From Carnegiea gigantea (taxonomy: Eukaryota; Streptophyta; Magnoliopsida; Caryophyllales; Cactaceae): a stretch of 64,000 bases of DNA. Shown one piece after another: positions 11,663 to 22,352 of this stretch (positions within the stretch are counted from its first letter, which is position 1; each line of letters starts with the position of its first letter). The stretch is taken from assembly GCA_029747015.1 (NCBI GenBank), contig JAKOGI010000080.1, forward strand, positions 778,501 to 842,500, given 5' to 3'. The notes beneath the pieces were generated by a model. The model searched no databases. It was not told where the DNA came from and was given only the letters and a program-made list of their open reading frames with translations. Position numbers and translations under genes: made by a program.

Positions 11663-12252
11663 AAAGATGAACGAGAGACTGGTAATTAATTTCACCTTGG
11701 TGTTACCATTTTTCCCTCTTAGGAAAACCTAGGAACCTTCTATCTATTTCGATTTACAGTGAAGTCACTAAAAACGCCTAACCGAATCTAACCAAACTTT
11801 CTCTGCTAATCATTCAACATAGCAACTCTTGCATGCTGGAAAAATACTAGTGGTAAAAATCTAAATGACTTCAGAATACACAAAGCTCCTCTACATTTGA
11901 ATACTATGGATGATAAATTTTTTTTTTAAAAAAAAAAAAAAACTTTCTACTTTGATTACGGTATCGAAAACTAAGTACATGCAAATAAAACTGAAACTAC
12001 TGCTTTCATTCTTGATCATCCCAGCCTTTTAAAGAACAAGAGAGGAGAGGAAGAGAGAAAAATTGGGAGGAACTGGGAAAATTGAGTTCTGAGTTACAGA
12101 CATTCTGTTGCCGGTGATTTTTTGATTACTACCTGTGATTTTCCAGACATCTTGTCATATCTCTCTGTTTTGCATTATCACTCACTCTGTCTCTTTCATG
12201 GTTTCTTTTCTCATTCTTGCTGTCCAACCATACATCCATTTCTGCTGATTTT
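11663..12252. other. Intergenic downstream of the BYPASS1-like gene
   Basis: This stretch probably contains the 3' UTR of the minus-strand gene that ends at 12253. An A/T homopolymer block lies at about 11920-11942. Nothing else is recognised. Confidence 0.4.
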
Positions 12253-13386
12253 TTACCTGTGACTGCAGAAATCCAAAAGCTTCTTCCTTCCTTCGACGAT
12301 TTCGTCGAAGAAATCATCAAGTTGGCCAATAATATTCTCTGTCCCTGATTGAAGTATCCCAAAACAGCCCTTCAAGTTCTCCACTCTCTCTCTTATCCCC
12401 ATCTCTGACTCCCATTCCACTGTCTCCCCTCCTCTTCTTTCGAGTTCTGCCTTGACCTCATCCATGGCTGCCTTTGATCTACAAAATTCGTGTAGCAGAA
12501 TCCCCGGCCTGCCGCCATTGGTCTGGTTGATCTCCATTGCAACCCTTTGTTGTAGTCTGGCCGTTGATATCATGAAACCTGATCCAAATATCGTACTCGC
12601 TTCGTACCTTCCCCTCAGAAAATTGGACTCTGGCCAGCAGTAGACTAACCCACATAGCAGGATCATCAGGAGCAGAGAGCTGACGTTTCTCATAGCATAG
12701 AGGACTCCTCGGAACCCATTGAAACCATTGAGCTTTGATTCGATTGAAACCTGCTCATCAAATCGAAGGGAGAGTGCTTGCACTCGTGTCTCAATCAATG
12801 CTCTGTTTTCCTCCACCAATGTTATTTCTTCACTCCTACACCCGGAAATTGCCCGAATCACCTGTTTAAGCAAGAATTCAATCAAGATGATCAAAACCCC
12901 TTATCCAAAAAAGAAAAACAGAGATAGGATTTCGTGGGTTTGGTGTTTAAAGCAAAAATGCAATCAAAATGATCAAAACTTATTATCCAAAAAGGAAAAA
13001 CAGAGGTGGGATTTTGCGGGTTTACTGTTAACAATTACCTGACGAGAGACTTGGGGAGTGATGTGGTGATGTCCATCAAGGGAGGAAGCAATGTTGAAGC
13101 CAGAAGAACAGTAATTCTCCATAGTGGAGATGCCGGATTTAAGGACATGGCAGGCATCCCAAAGCTTGGAGCTTTCATCCATGTACTCGTCGAGCCATTT
13201 GCCCCCTACAGGGAGGTGGAGTTTCTGGACCAAGAGAATCAATTGCGAATGGAACGAGCGGAGGAGCGAGAGCACTCTTTGAAGGAACTGGATTGACATG
13301 AAGTCGTTAGAAAGGAACACCCTTTCAAGATCATCTATTCCTCTGGTTATGAAGGTGTAGAATCCATTCACAGAGGTAGGATCCAT
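12253..13386 (-). CDS. BYPASS1 (BPS1)-like protein
   Basis: This is a two-exon gene: exon 1 at 13386-13039 (116 codons, starts [12 protein letters not shown]) and exon 2 at 12861-12253. The 177-bp intron has CAG|GTAATT at its donor and an AACAG acceptor and falls between codons (SRQ|VIRAIS). The product is 318 aa, close to the usual size of the family. Features that recall BPS1-like proteins are the N-terminal helical [19 protein letters not shown] block, the [21 protein letters not shown] block, a hydrophobic stretch at residues 177-191 ([15 protein letters not shown]) and a C-terminal helical region. Arabidopsis BPS1 limits production of a root-derived mobile signal, but the biochemical role of the family is unknown and this member may differ. 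The start ATG has a purine at -3. The frame is intact. I am confident of the gene and moderately confident of the family. Confidence 0.82.
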
Positions 13387-13670
13387 TGCTTATGTGCAAT
13401 AAAAACAGAGTAAGTATAAAGACGATACTTAAATTTGACAGGATGGGAGTGGAAGAAGAAAAAGTGATGGCATTGAAGGGGATTGGAGTTGGGAGAAAAT
13501 CTCAGAAAAGCTCAGTTTATTTATGAGGTTGGAAAGGACTGTTAGCACTTAGCAGCAATGATGGGTGTTTCCTTCAAAGGGGAAAGGATGATGGGTAAAT
13601 GGTAATATGCCATTTTTATAGTTAAGTTAAACGGGCACAAAGGAATTCTAGGTTAAATTTTGGTTTAAGG

Positions 13671-14322
13671 AAATAAAATATTTTGCTTACATATTATTCT
13701 AGATCATATTCCATATTTGTAAATTGTAATTGAGTTGGATTCTATTACTTGCTCTGTTTTTGTACCGTGGATACAATTGGTTATACATCAATACAAGCTA
13801 GCAATCTACCACACTGGAATTTGGAAATTTGGAAATCATTGTATTAAATCTACGTTTTCGATGAATGAATGAGTCAACAATGAAATTTCATGTGGTTCCA
13901 CTATGAAGATCTTTCCTTTCAAGTGCAATCTACTACATCAACTGGACATCTGGTCTATAAAGTTATACTATAGCGCGCCGATATTTGGAAAAAACTCATT
14001 GACGTCAAAGAATGCGGTTGGTGCCAAGAATGTTGTTACAAGTTCAAAGCGGATCAACAGTATATTTACCATTAACTTTCTAGAGAAAATGATTCAATTT
14101 GATGTTTTATATTTACTTTTGTTATGAGATATTCACTGGACATGGCATGCCATATGGCTTTTCATTAATTAATTATTCACTTTTCTTATTAAAAGAAAAA
14201 AAGCAATCTCCTAATGGTAACCCTAGCTGTGGCCTATGCGTTGGGAGTAAGTAATAGAATCCAACTCAATTACAAATATGGAATATGATCTAGAATAATA
14301 TTTAAGGAAAATATTTTATTTT
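13671..14322. repeat. Fold-back element: 75-80 bp inverted repeats around a 0.5-kb centre
   Basis: The left arm (13671-13750) and the right arm (14249-14322) are nearly perfect reverse complements. The left arm contains tattattctagatcatattc and the right arm contains gaatatgatctagaataata. The left arm has a 6-7 bp internal duplication (taaattg) that the right arm lacks. The 500-bp centre has no recognised coding capacity. This could be a fold-back or MITE-like element or an inverted duplication. No clear flanking target duplication was seen. Confidence 0.8.
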
Positions 14323-14514
14323 CTCAACAAATATTCACAAGAACAAACTAAACCCCAACACCCCCCCCCTAAAAAAGCGAAAAAAATGAAGGACAAGAAG
14401 AAAGGGGGGAAAAAAAGTTGGCAAAGATCAACCATTAATCTCACACAGTAGGGAAGGGGTAAGTAGATCGAAAACGGAATATCTTCATTGCTGTTTCAGT
14501 AGAAGGGTAGATGC

Positions 14515-15555
14515 GGGGGGAGAAGTCACCTTGGATGGGAGGTCGATACTAAAGGTCGATAAGTTTAAGTATGTAGGCTCGATCATTCAGCAGAATGGGA
14601 ATATTGACGAAGATATTAACCGGCGAATAAAAGTGAGTTAGCAAAAATAGAAGTATACCTCAGATGTGCTGTGTGATAAGAGGGTGCCTCTATGATTGAA
14701 AGGCAAAGTCTATCGTATGGTAGTTAGACCGGCTGTACTATATGGATCGGAATGTTGGCCTCTAAAAAAATGCAGGTTCAAAGGTTGATGGTAGCAGAGA
14801 TGAGGATGATTAGGTGGATGTGTGGTTATATGAGAATAGACAGAATTAGGAATAGAATAATCAGAGATTTAGTTAAAGTGGCTCTCATCGAAGATAAGAT
14901 GAGAGAAACAAGAGTCCGATGGTTTGGCCATGTGAAAAGAAGGAGTGTGGACGCTCCAGTGAGGAGATGTGAGAGGATTAACATCTCCGAAGGCAAAAGA
15001 GGGAGGGGACAACCAAAGAAGAGTTTGGACGATGTGATCAGAGAGGACTTAAAAGTTGTAGGATTGACGGAGGACCTGGCTCAGGATAGGAAACTTTGGC
15101 GGGATAAGATTAAGTTCTTAGATCACAGAGAGTTGACCTCGTAGTTGTCTTTCGGATGCAGTAGTATAGTTCTGGTAGTGGTTTTTTCGTATGTTTATGT
15201 TTGTATGCAGGTAGTATTTTCGTCTGGGAAGAGACATCGTTTGCTTACCTCTGGTTGTTAAGGCATATTACCGTCCTCTGATATATTGTTTTTATGTTAC
15301 ATAGTTACAGCGACCTGGTTTATTAATATTTCTTAGTCATTCTTTGCTGTGTGTCCTTATTTTTTTTTTTCCCCCATTAAATGTATTTACAAAATCATTC
15401 TTCTATAAAATATTTTCACAAAAGCTTGTTTTTGTGGGTCTCTTGGAATTAGTCTCTCTACGGATAGGTATACCGATAGAGGTAAGATTGCCTACATTTG
15501 GATCTTCCTAGACCTCGCGAAAGTGGAACCCACACTAGAAGGTGTTATTTTTGTA
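14515..15555 (+). mobile_element. RTE-type LINE, 3' remnant (RT C terminus and tail)
   Basis: A broken frame at 14515-14740 reads EVTLDGRSILKVDKFKYVGS and later [19 protein letters not shown]. It runs into an open frame (14752-15144) with [31 protein letters not shown] and [13 protein letters not shown] sequence. These are hallmarks of the C-terminal part of plant RTE LINE reverse transcriptases. Several stops precede 14750. The sequence at 15431-15553 (gggtctcttggaat through agacctcgcgaaag to cccacactagaaggtg) matches the conserved 3' tail that I associate with plant RTE LINEs and Au-like SINEs. A copy of the same tail lies at 33551-33679. The element is inactive. Confidence 0.75.
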
Positions 15556-15559
15556 GTAG

Positions 15560-16840
15560 GGAAGGAGGTGATGAGTGTGAGAAACAGTGGGAGAATGAAA
15601 AACCCAAAAAAAAAAAAAAAAAACACGTTTCATTGTTTCAAGCATACAAATTTCATGACCGACCTTCCAATTTCTCACTCTGTTCTTTCTTATATCTTTT
15701 ATTTGTTTTAATAGATATCACAACAACTGCCATCTTTAGTATAAATCTCACCTAGGCAGGATCAACGGAGATTTAAATATAATTATACAGGCAGTTAATT
15801 CTTACAAGCAAAGAAGCTGAATTTGAGAGATCAAATAAGGAACTTTTGAACCAGAAGATTGACCGAGGAAAATTTCATGCTTTTGTTACTTCAAATATGC
15901 TTCTCATGTAGTAATTGTAAATTTGGAATTTTGGAATTTGGCTTGTTCTTCCTTTATTTCTTTCCCTTCCTCGAGCAACTGACTTTGGCCCTAGATCTCT
16001 CCTTTTGTCTTTCTGAAGGACAGATGGAATGATGGGGTTCTTTGAATTTGTCTTCTGCTATGCAAACTCTCATGTCTTTTTAGGACCTCCTTTTCCCCAA
16101 ACTTACTCTAGTAATCAACATTCAACGGCCCATATTTCCTGGTCATTTGGTGCATTGCTCCCTTTCAACCTTTACCATGGGGGCAAAGGCAAACCTAGCT
16201 ACATACATGTTTCTCTCTTCATTGTCCCATGCCATATTTTCTGGTCTAGTCTTACCAGATCTACTAATCCATTGAACCAATTGAATATGAAAATACAGCC
16301 GGTGCATGTAGATGATGAGCATCTTTTGGGTACGTGGAAAGGAAAAAAGGTCCAATGTAACAGCCTTATTTCTTGAACTGTAGAGAAGTTGGTTTCGTAA
16401 CCCATTATGATCAAGCTGTCAAAAGTCATTAAAAATGAACTTTTTAAGTTTGAAAGGAGTAATTGCAGTATGAGGGAGCGGCATGATTATAAAAAATGAA
16501 TCTTGTTACCCAGTTAAATCTTACTCAAAATTTTTACGAAGATGTATCATAGATGGAAATTACTTGAACTGCATTTTCTCACCTTAATTGCAAATGTAAC
16601 TAAATAAACATAAGGTTAGGATGGCCTAGGGAGGGTAGCAGGTGGGGGACCAGGAAATCTTGATTTTATGGATTATGTTTTTGTGTTAGTTATTTGCTTA
16701 ATGACTACTAGTAAGATTGCTCGTGGGTTTTTGGAGAATGCGACGATTGAGAGTATGTTGGTCTTTTTAGACCTCGTTGGAAAGTGCATCGTTTTGGGCG
16801 CTCGTCCTTTCTCTATTGCTTAGTCTAATGGAGTAGTATT
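15560..16840. other. Intergenic, no gene seen
   Basis: AT-rich sequence. An open frame at 16029-16376 has no recognisable domain and I do not support it as a gene. Confidence 0.4.
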
Positions 16841-16848
16841 GTTTTTGT

Positions 16849-17305
16849 GGTTGAACCGCCAAAAGTGTGCCCTAGTAGTACTAGATCTGTACGCCTTAAT
16901 AGGGATTGTGGGGTTAAACATTAAGCCAACCCAGGGTTATCCATCTTAGCTCGCTTAGAGCTGAGGTTGATCCAATAAGATCGGCTCCTTCTTCTCCTGA
17001 ATGCTTCGATCATATTTCAACATTAGCTTGCCGAGTTGAGAAGTGATGGTGTTTGTTGATTTGCTTAACAATTGTGTTGGTTTTACTGGTTGAACTAGCA
17101 AGAAGAGTGGTCTAGTAGCTAGTAGGGATTGTGGGATTATACACCAAGCCAACCTAGGGTTATCCCTCTTGGCTTGCTTAAAGCTGAGGTTGACCCAATA
17201 AGATCACTCATCTCTACTCCCAAATGCTAAAATCATATTTCAATATTAGCGCGCTGAGTCCAGAAGTGATTGTGTTGGTTGATTAGCATGATAATTGTGT
17301 TGATG
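16849..17305. repeat. Diverged tandem duplication, period about 223 bp
   Basis: Two adjacent units share ggttgaac, tagggattgtggg, aagccaacc followed by agggttatcc, gagctgaggttga/aagctgaggttga, ccaataagatc, and atcatatttcaa-attag. Matching anchors at 16923 and 17146 give a period of 223 bp, with about 16 bp of indel at the left edge. It is non-coding. Confidence 0.75.
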
Positions 17306-17410
17306 TTCATAAGTGTGTGCAACTGGTTGTTTTAAATGTCTGGAATGGCTACATAACGGGTTTTAATATTTTCTTTTATTTAGATTTCAAGTAAAACTAG
17401 GATGACATTT

Positions 17411-17880
17411 AAGGGTGTACATCGATCCAAATCCAGACGGACTGGGTTGGACCGATGACCAAATAAGAGAGAAATTATGGAATGTAGACCAGACTGAATA
17501 ACTCAGGAACCAGACCGAACCAGACTAAATTGTCATGCTAGCAAAATTGAAAACTTGGATGACATCAAAGGCAGATGTTTTTACGATATGAACATCTTAC
17601 ATTTGTTTCAATAGGAACCATTTCAACATATTTACACCATGAAAAAAAAAAAATCAATATCCTTGAACATGTGAGAAATTACAAGATGCAAAACAAAATT
17701 GAAATTTAATGAGTAAAAGGTCGGTCTTTAAAATTTTTTTTTATTCAATCCTCAGTTCGAACCGGTGGAACGAAATGGACCGCAGAAGATCAAATAAAAA
17801 AATTTGTGAATCGTGTCCAGACCGGTATTCAGTCTGATCCGGGTTTGAATCGAATAATGAACAATTTGCGTACATCAATG
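17411..17880. mobile_element. Possible non-autonomous DNA element
   Basis: The segment begins gggtgtacatcgatccaaat and ends with ggtttgaatcgaataatg followed by gtacatc. Both sides carry GACCGG/CCAGAC-rich sequence in opposite orientation. The terminal inverted repeats are imperfect and no target duplication was identified. Confidence 0.3.
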
Positions 17881-19685
17881 TATCTCTTGTATCCTCTTCA
17901 TTTTATTTACCTTTTTCCGTTTGTTCCTGTGATGCTCAATTCCCTCTCATATTATTTGAAAATCTAGGAGTGAGTTAGTGCCAAACGCGTCATGAATGAC
18001 TTGCCCTCCAATTGTAGTACATCTTTTGCTCTTTTATTTTTAAAAATTTTTTAAATGACTTCCTCTGCTTTTGTGAAGCTAGGTCTCTTTTAAATGACAT
18101 CCTCTCCAATTATGGTACAACTTTTGCCCTTTTATTGAGGCCCTATAAGTTACTTTCATCCATTGCTTAGATTTAGAAAAGAGATAAAGTAATGAGATAG
18201 ATAATGTGGTTAGTATTGGTTGAGGGAATATCTTAAAGTTTCAAACTTCTCATACTTTTTTTTATCCGATACCTAATTGAAGATATAATCTTATCTGCAC
18301 AAAATTTTACAGGTGCTTAATGCTTCATTTCTCATTAATTTAACAACTAGTTCACTATTTACTTGTTTAAGTTTCTTTGGATGGTATCAATGAGGACGGT
18401 GACTGTATACAAATTCTTTTGGTACAATATGTTTTAATTGCTTTTGTTATTAGTACACCATAAGAAACTCGAGAATCAGAAAGCACCAAAACAAATTGGG
18501 TGAATTGAATAGGACTGAAAGAAAATGAAAATTGTGACAAGAAATTGGATGGCGTTAAATGTAACCTAGTAATGCTGATATTGAAAAGAAAATTATGTCA
18601 AATATGTATGTGTAAAGTTCGATTTGCTTTTCATGACATGTAACCTCCCCCCAAAAAAAAGTATATGCTAAATATTGGGAACATTAAGAGATGCTTCTCT
18701 CCTAAAAGCTATCCCTCTCTTTCTCTTATGATATGTCCCCTCCCTAGAATTGCATACAGCTGGTTGTAGCTATCACTTAAAGTTTTTATTTGTGTGCTTT
18801 TTGGTGAGTTGATTAGATGTATAACATAATTTACATAACCATAGTTAATCAAGTATTTGAAATTTAGGGTTGAGAGTAATCTTGATAGTAAACTATGGTG
18901 TGAGGAACAATTTTACTTCTTGACAGAATCTTTAATTCAAGTCAAAAACCTTTGGATGATGAATGCATGGACTCACAAAAGGCATGATTTAAAGAATAAT
19001 AATAAAAAAAAAAAAAATAAAGCATCAAAAATTAATGAAATGAGATGAAATAATAAAGAATCCACAAATATTATCATTATTACTAGTGTGCATCCCGTAC
19101 TTCGTAGGAGCATTGTTGAAAGTTTGTGGCGCTAACATTTTGTTAGGGTATTTTTAGCATAATCATAAAGTTAGTAATACTAATATATTTCTAACGTATG
19201 AACATTTCATATTTCATGTATGGTTTGAATTTACATGCATATACAATAATCGTGTATTACTTTGTTGCTTTTAGTATATTGTGCATTTATATCTTTTTAG
19301 TATCTCCAGTAGTATCGTTGTTATAATTATTATAATTTAAATTGACTTTGCAACTATTATTATTCTTATAAAATGTTTGTAACCACTAAAATAATTGCAT
19401 AAAATATTAATACTTTCATTCTTATTTTATTATATATAGAAGTTATTTTTAACTTCTCAAACCCTATAAATAATGGAATATATAAATCTAAAATTATTAT
19501 TATTTATAAATGAAGTTTAATTGGAAAATTATTTTTTACTTTTAAGAGATATATATATATATATATAAACAAAAGCATATATTAAATACTCATTATTTTT
19601 ATTATTTAAATTTAAAAGTAATAATTAATAATTAGATAAAATTGAATAATAATGTGACATTTATCAATTTTATATTAATCTATTC

Positions 19686-19687
<2 letters not shown>

Positions 19688-19745
<58 letters not shown>
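19688..19745. repeat. (AT)n microsatellite
   Basis: About 29 uninterrupted AT dinucleotides. Confidence 0.97.
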
Positions 19746-19748
<3 letters not shown>

Positions 19749-21113
19749 TATGATAGATTATCTAGTGCAAACAATAATCATGGAGGGATGACTAAGAGGT
19801 CATTAGACAAGACATACCCATCTAATTGATTTGATGCGAAGCTTAATTTTGACCATTGCATTTGTAATACATTTATTTTGCTGTCATGCAAAAGTATGCC
19901 AGAAATTCATAGGCCCCTTGAAATGACAACTATTTGTGTTATTCCATGCTAATTAATCAAAATAATTACTCTGTTTGACCTATGCTTAATCCTATTTGAA
20001 CCAGATTGTCCTGTATTAACATATATTTCAATGCATAATTGAATGAAATCATTTTGAATTTATTTCATTGTTTAAAAGTTTTTTTTTACAAATTGTTTAA
20101 AAGTTTATTGGATCCGAGCTTTTGCACAACATATGTCAGATTTCACAATTAAAATAAGTAAGCGTATTTGCTGTATATTAAGATGAAAAAAATAAATAAC
20201 TGTCATGCCTAATTATACTTGTAAAATTAAGTAAGTTACCTAATGTGGCTTAGAAATATCGTCTTCTTTTTTTTTTTTTTTTGATAATGGATTTGCAAAT
20301 TCTTTATAAAGATAGCTTAAACATATTATTTATAGCTGAGTTACTTAATTATTTTGTCAATTGGTTTTAAAGATTTGAAATTGTAATTGCGAATCTTATA
20401 TTTGACTTGATAGAGACTTGAGTCATGTGGGTTGCATGTCGAGAAATGATGACACAACCTATACAAGCTAATTAATCAATTATATTGTCTTGATTTTCTA
20501 CAAGATTAATTGATGTCAGGCTGATGTCACAAATGTATTTCACATTGAGCATGTAGATAGAACGTAACATTGTGCATGAAAGGAAAGTGAAAGAGAGCGG
20601 CAAGGGCAACCAAGGGTGCGTTTGCAAGTTAAAATTTTAATTAGAAAATAAACCTAAAGGAAGTGATTGCCCAACAAAAGAAATCTAAGAAAATTAAGAA
20701 GTTTCAATACGATCCCTTTTTAAATGAAAAATTAAAAACGTACCATCGAATTGTGATATTGATTTTTTTGTTTGGATAGTATAAGATGATAAAATCAGCT
20801 CTTCATGTAGATACCTATTCTTATGGATTATACAAATAAATGATTTCCTCCTCTTATAAGACCCAAAATCCCTCAATAAAAAACATCCTTGCAATCTTAT
20901 ATGCCTGTGCGTTTTGCCATATGATCATATTAATTTGTAATCATGTACATTATATGGTATAATAGCCCCTCTAAATACATAATCTCATTCTCATTTTATT
21001 GGAATTATATATATATATATATATATATCACTCGTTCTTGGACGTTATTTTGATAATTAATGACATGGAAAGCTTCTGAGGGGCTCTATTCAAGTTCAAC
21101 AACCTAGCTAGCA

Positions 21114-21142
21114 TTTTTTTTTTTTTGGGGGGGGGGGGGGGG
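21114..21142. repeat. Poly(T)-poly(G) composite homopolymer
   Basis: About 13 T are immediately followed by about 16 G. This is the most extreme example of the directional T-then-G motif in the window. Confidence 0.9.
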
Positions 21143-21329
21143 AGATAGGGCAATGCAAAAACAACGTTAATAATCTTTTCGCAAGACCTACATATAAAGG
21201 CTGGGGGAAAAGGACAAGGAAGCTGGTTTAGCGATTCGTGCCACGGAAGCCCATGAGGAATTGAGGGAACTTGCGCAATGGGCTGAGCGCGGCCCAAACA
21301 GAATGAAAACGCAACACAGATAATAATAA

Positions 21330-21402
21330 CACGCTCGGTGGGACTCGAACCGACAATCCTCTGATTAGAGGTCAAATACCTTGTCCACTCGACCACGAGC
21401 GC
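21330..21402 (-). tRNA. tRNA-Arg(UCU), degenerate copy, probably a pseudogene
   Basis: The minus strand folds as a 73-nt tRNA. The acceptor stem GCGCTCG/CGAGCGT pairs fully with a terminal G-U. The anticodon stem TTTGA/TCAGA has one G-U, and the loop is CCTCTAA with anticodon TCT. The T loop is TTCGAGT. Three features are abnormal. Position 33 is C instead of the near-universal U. The D stem is held mainly by G-U pairs (GTC/GGT). The T stem GTCGG/CCCAC contains a C-C mismatch. Most of these changes could be C-to-T or T-to-C transitions from a normal tRNA-Arg(UCU). A TTTT run about 20 nt downstream could serve as an RNA polymerase III terminator. Expression is doubtful. Confidence 0.75.
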
Positions 21403-21409
21403 TGGTATG

Positions 21410-22095
21410 TGCTCGTTCATTTTGTTTCCTTTTTTGATGCGCACGTCGGATTTTAAGATAATAGCCACTCAGTCCCGAGGTGTACACTTGATACTTCTGT
21501 ATTTTATATTGATTCCATGCTGGTAATCTATGGAAAAATTGGCTACTATACATGTGTGATATTACCCTCATATGATCATGTATAATTTTTGGAACAGATT
21601 CATGCAGAGAACCCCGAGAGGCGTTTAGGGCGAGTTTCTCTTTCCTGCTCAACTACTAGAGGATTCAAGATGTGGTGCGATCAATGCTACACAAATTCAT
21701 TAATGTAAATGGCTAATTTGACTTCAAAACCTTTCCAATGTGATTATTTCGTTGCACGACGAAGACATCTTGAATTCAAGCACCTAATTACTGCATAAAC
21801 TAAAACATATCCTAAATTTTGTTAACCTAATAGTCTTGACTCCCCTTTTTTCACTACCTTTTATGACTCATATGAAATTAAGAAAGCATGTAAATAAACT
21901 TCTTTGTTTTGATACAATTGAGTGGCGAGCATGCCGTGGAGAATGTCTATGTTTTTGGCCAAGTCTGCTTTTAGGTTCTTTCATACAACAAGTGCAGCTA
22001 GACATAATCCTTTTTATTTCTTTTTCTTCCTTTGTTCCTTGCATGACCACGTATTTTTATGATGAAATTTATATATGAATAAATGCACAAATTCT
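21410..22095. other. Intergenic, no gene seen
   Basis: The open frames in this stretch, including 21836-22078, show no motif or family resemblance. Confidence 0.4.
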
Positions 22096-22097
22096 TA

Positions 22098-22352
22098 AAT
22101 GAGACCATCTTATATAAGGTTTATTGTGAGACATATTTTTTCAGGAGTGACTTTTTAAAGGTTTTGCGGTGACTAATAATATGTTTTGGAGTAATTTTCA
22201 AGCTCAAGGATGACTAAGAGTTCATTTAGGTGTGACTATAATAATAGGTATTTTAAAATGAACAGTTAGTCACCCCAATTAATGATTAGTAGTCACTATA
22301 AAAATATCTGTCTCATGATATGACTTATGTAAGACGTTCTCACACAAGACTT
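22098..22352. mobile_element. MITE with GTGAGAC/TCTTA-type inverted ends
   Basis: The left end (tgagaccatcttatataagg) and the reverse complement of the right end (tgagaacgtcttacataagt) match over about 35 bp with several substitutions. The interior is short and non-coding. Fragments of the same type occur at about 24580-24655 and 36455-36545. Autonomous partner and target duplication were not identified. Confidence 0.55.

Larger units (their letters stand above)
17885..21320. other. AT-rich intergenic region
   Basis: No gene is recognised. Contents noted are a segment starting ACTAGTGTGCATCC at 19083 (a similar start occurs at 54092), a long (AT)n microsatellite at 19688-19745, a smaller one at 21008-21029, and a T-then-G homopolymer at 21114-21142. 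Confidence 0.5.

Noticed and set aside
16029..16376. Candidate gene of 115 codons
   Set aside because: It has no domain, signal or exon support, and both strands carry similar-length frames here.
21331..21402. Amber-suppressor tRNA (anticodon CUA)
   Set aside because: Shifting the loop by one base would place CUA as the anticodon, but then the anticodon stem no longer pairs. The TTTGA/TCAGA stem fixes the anticodon as UCU.
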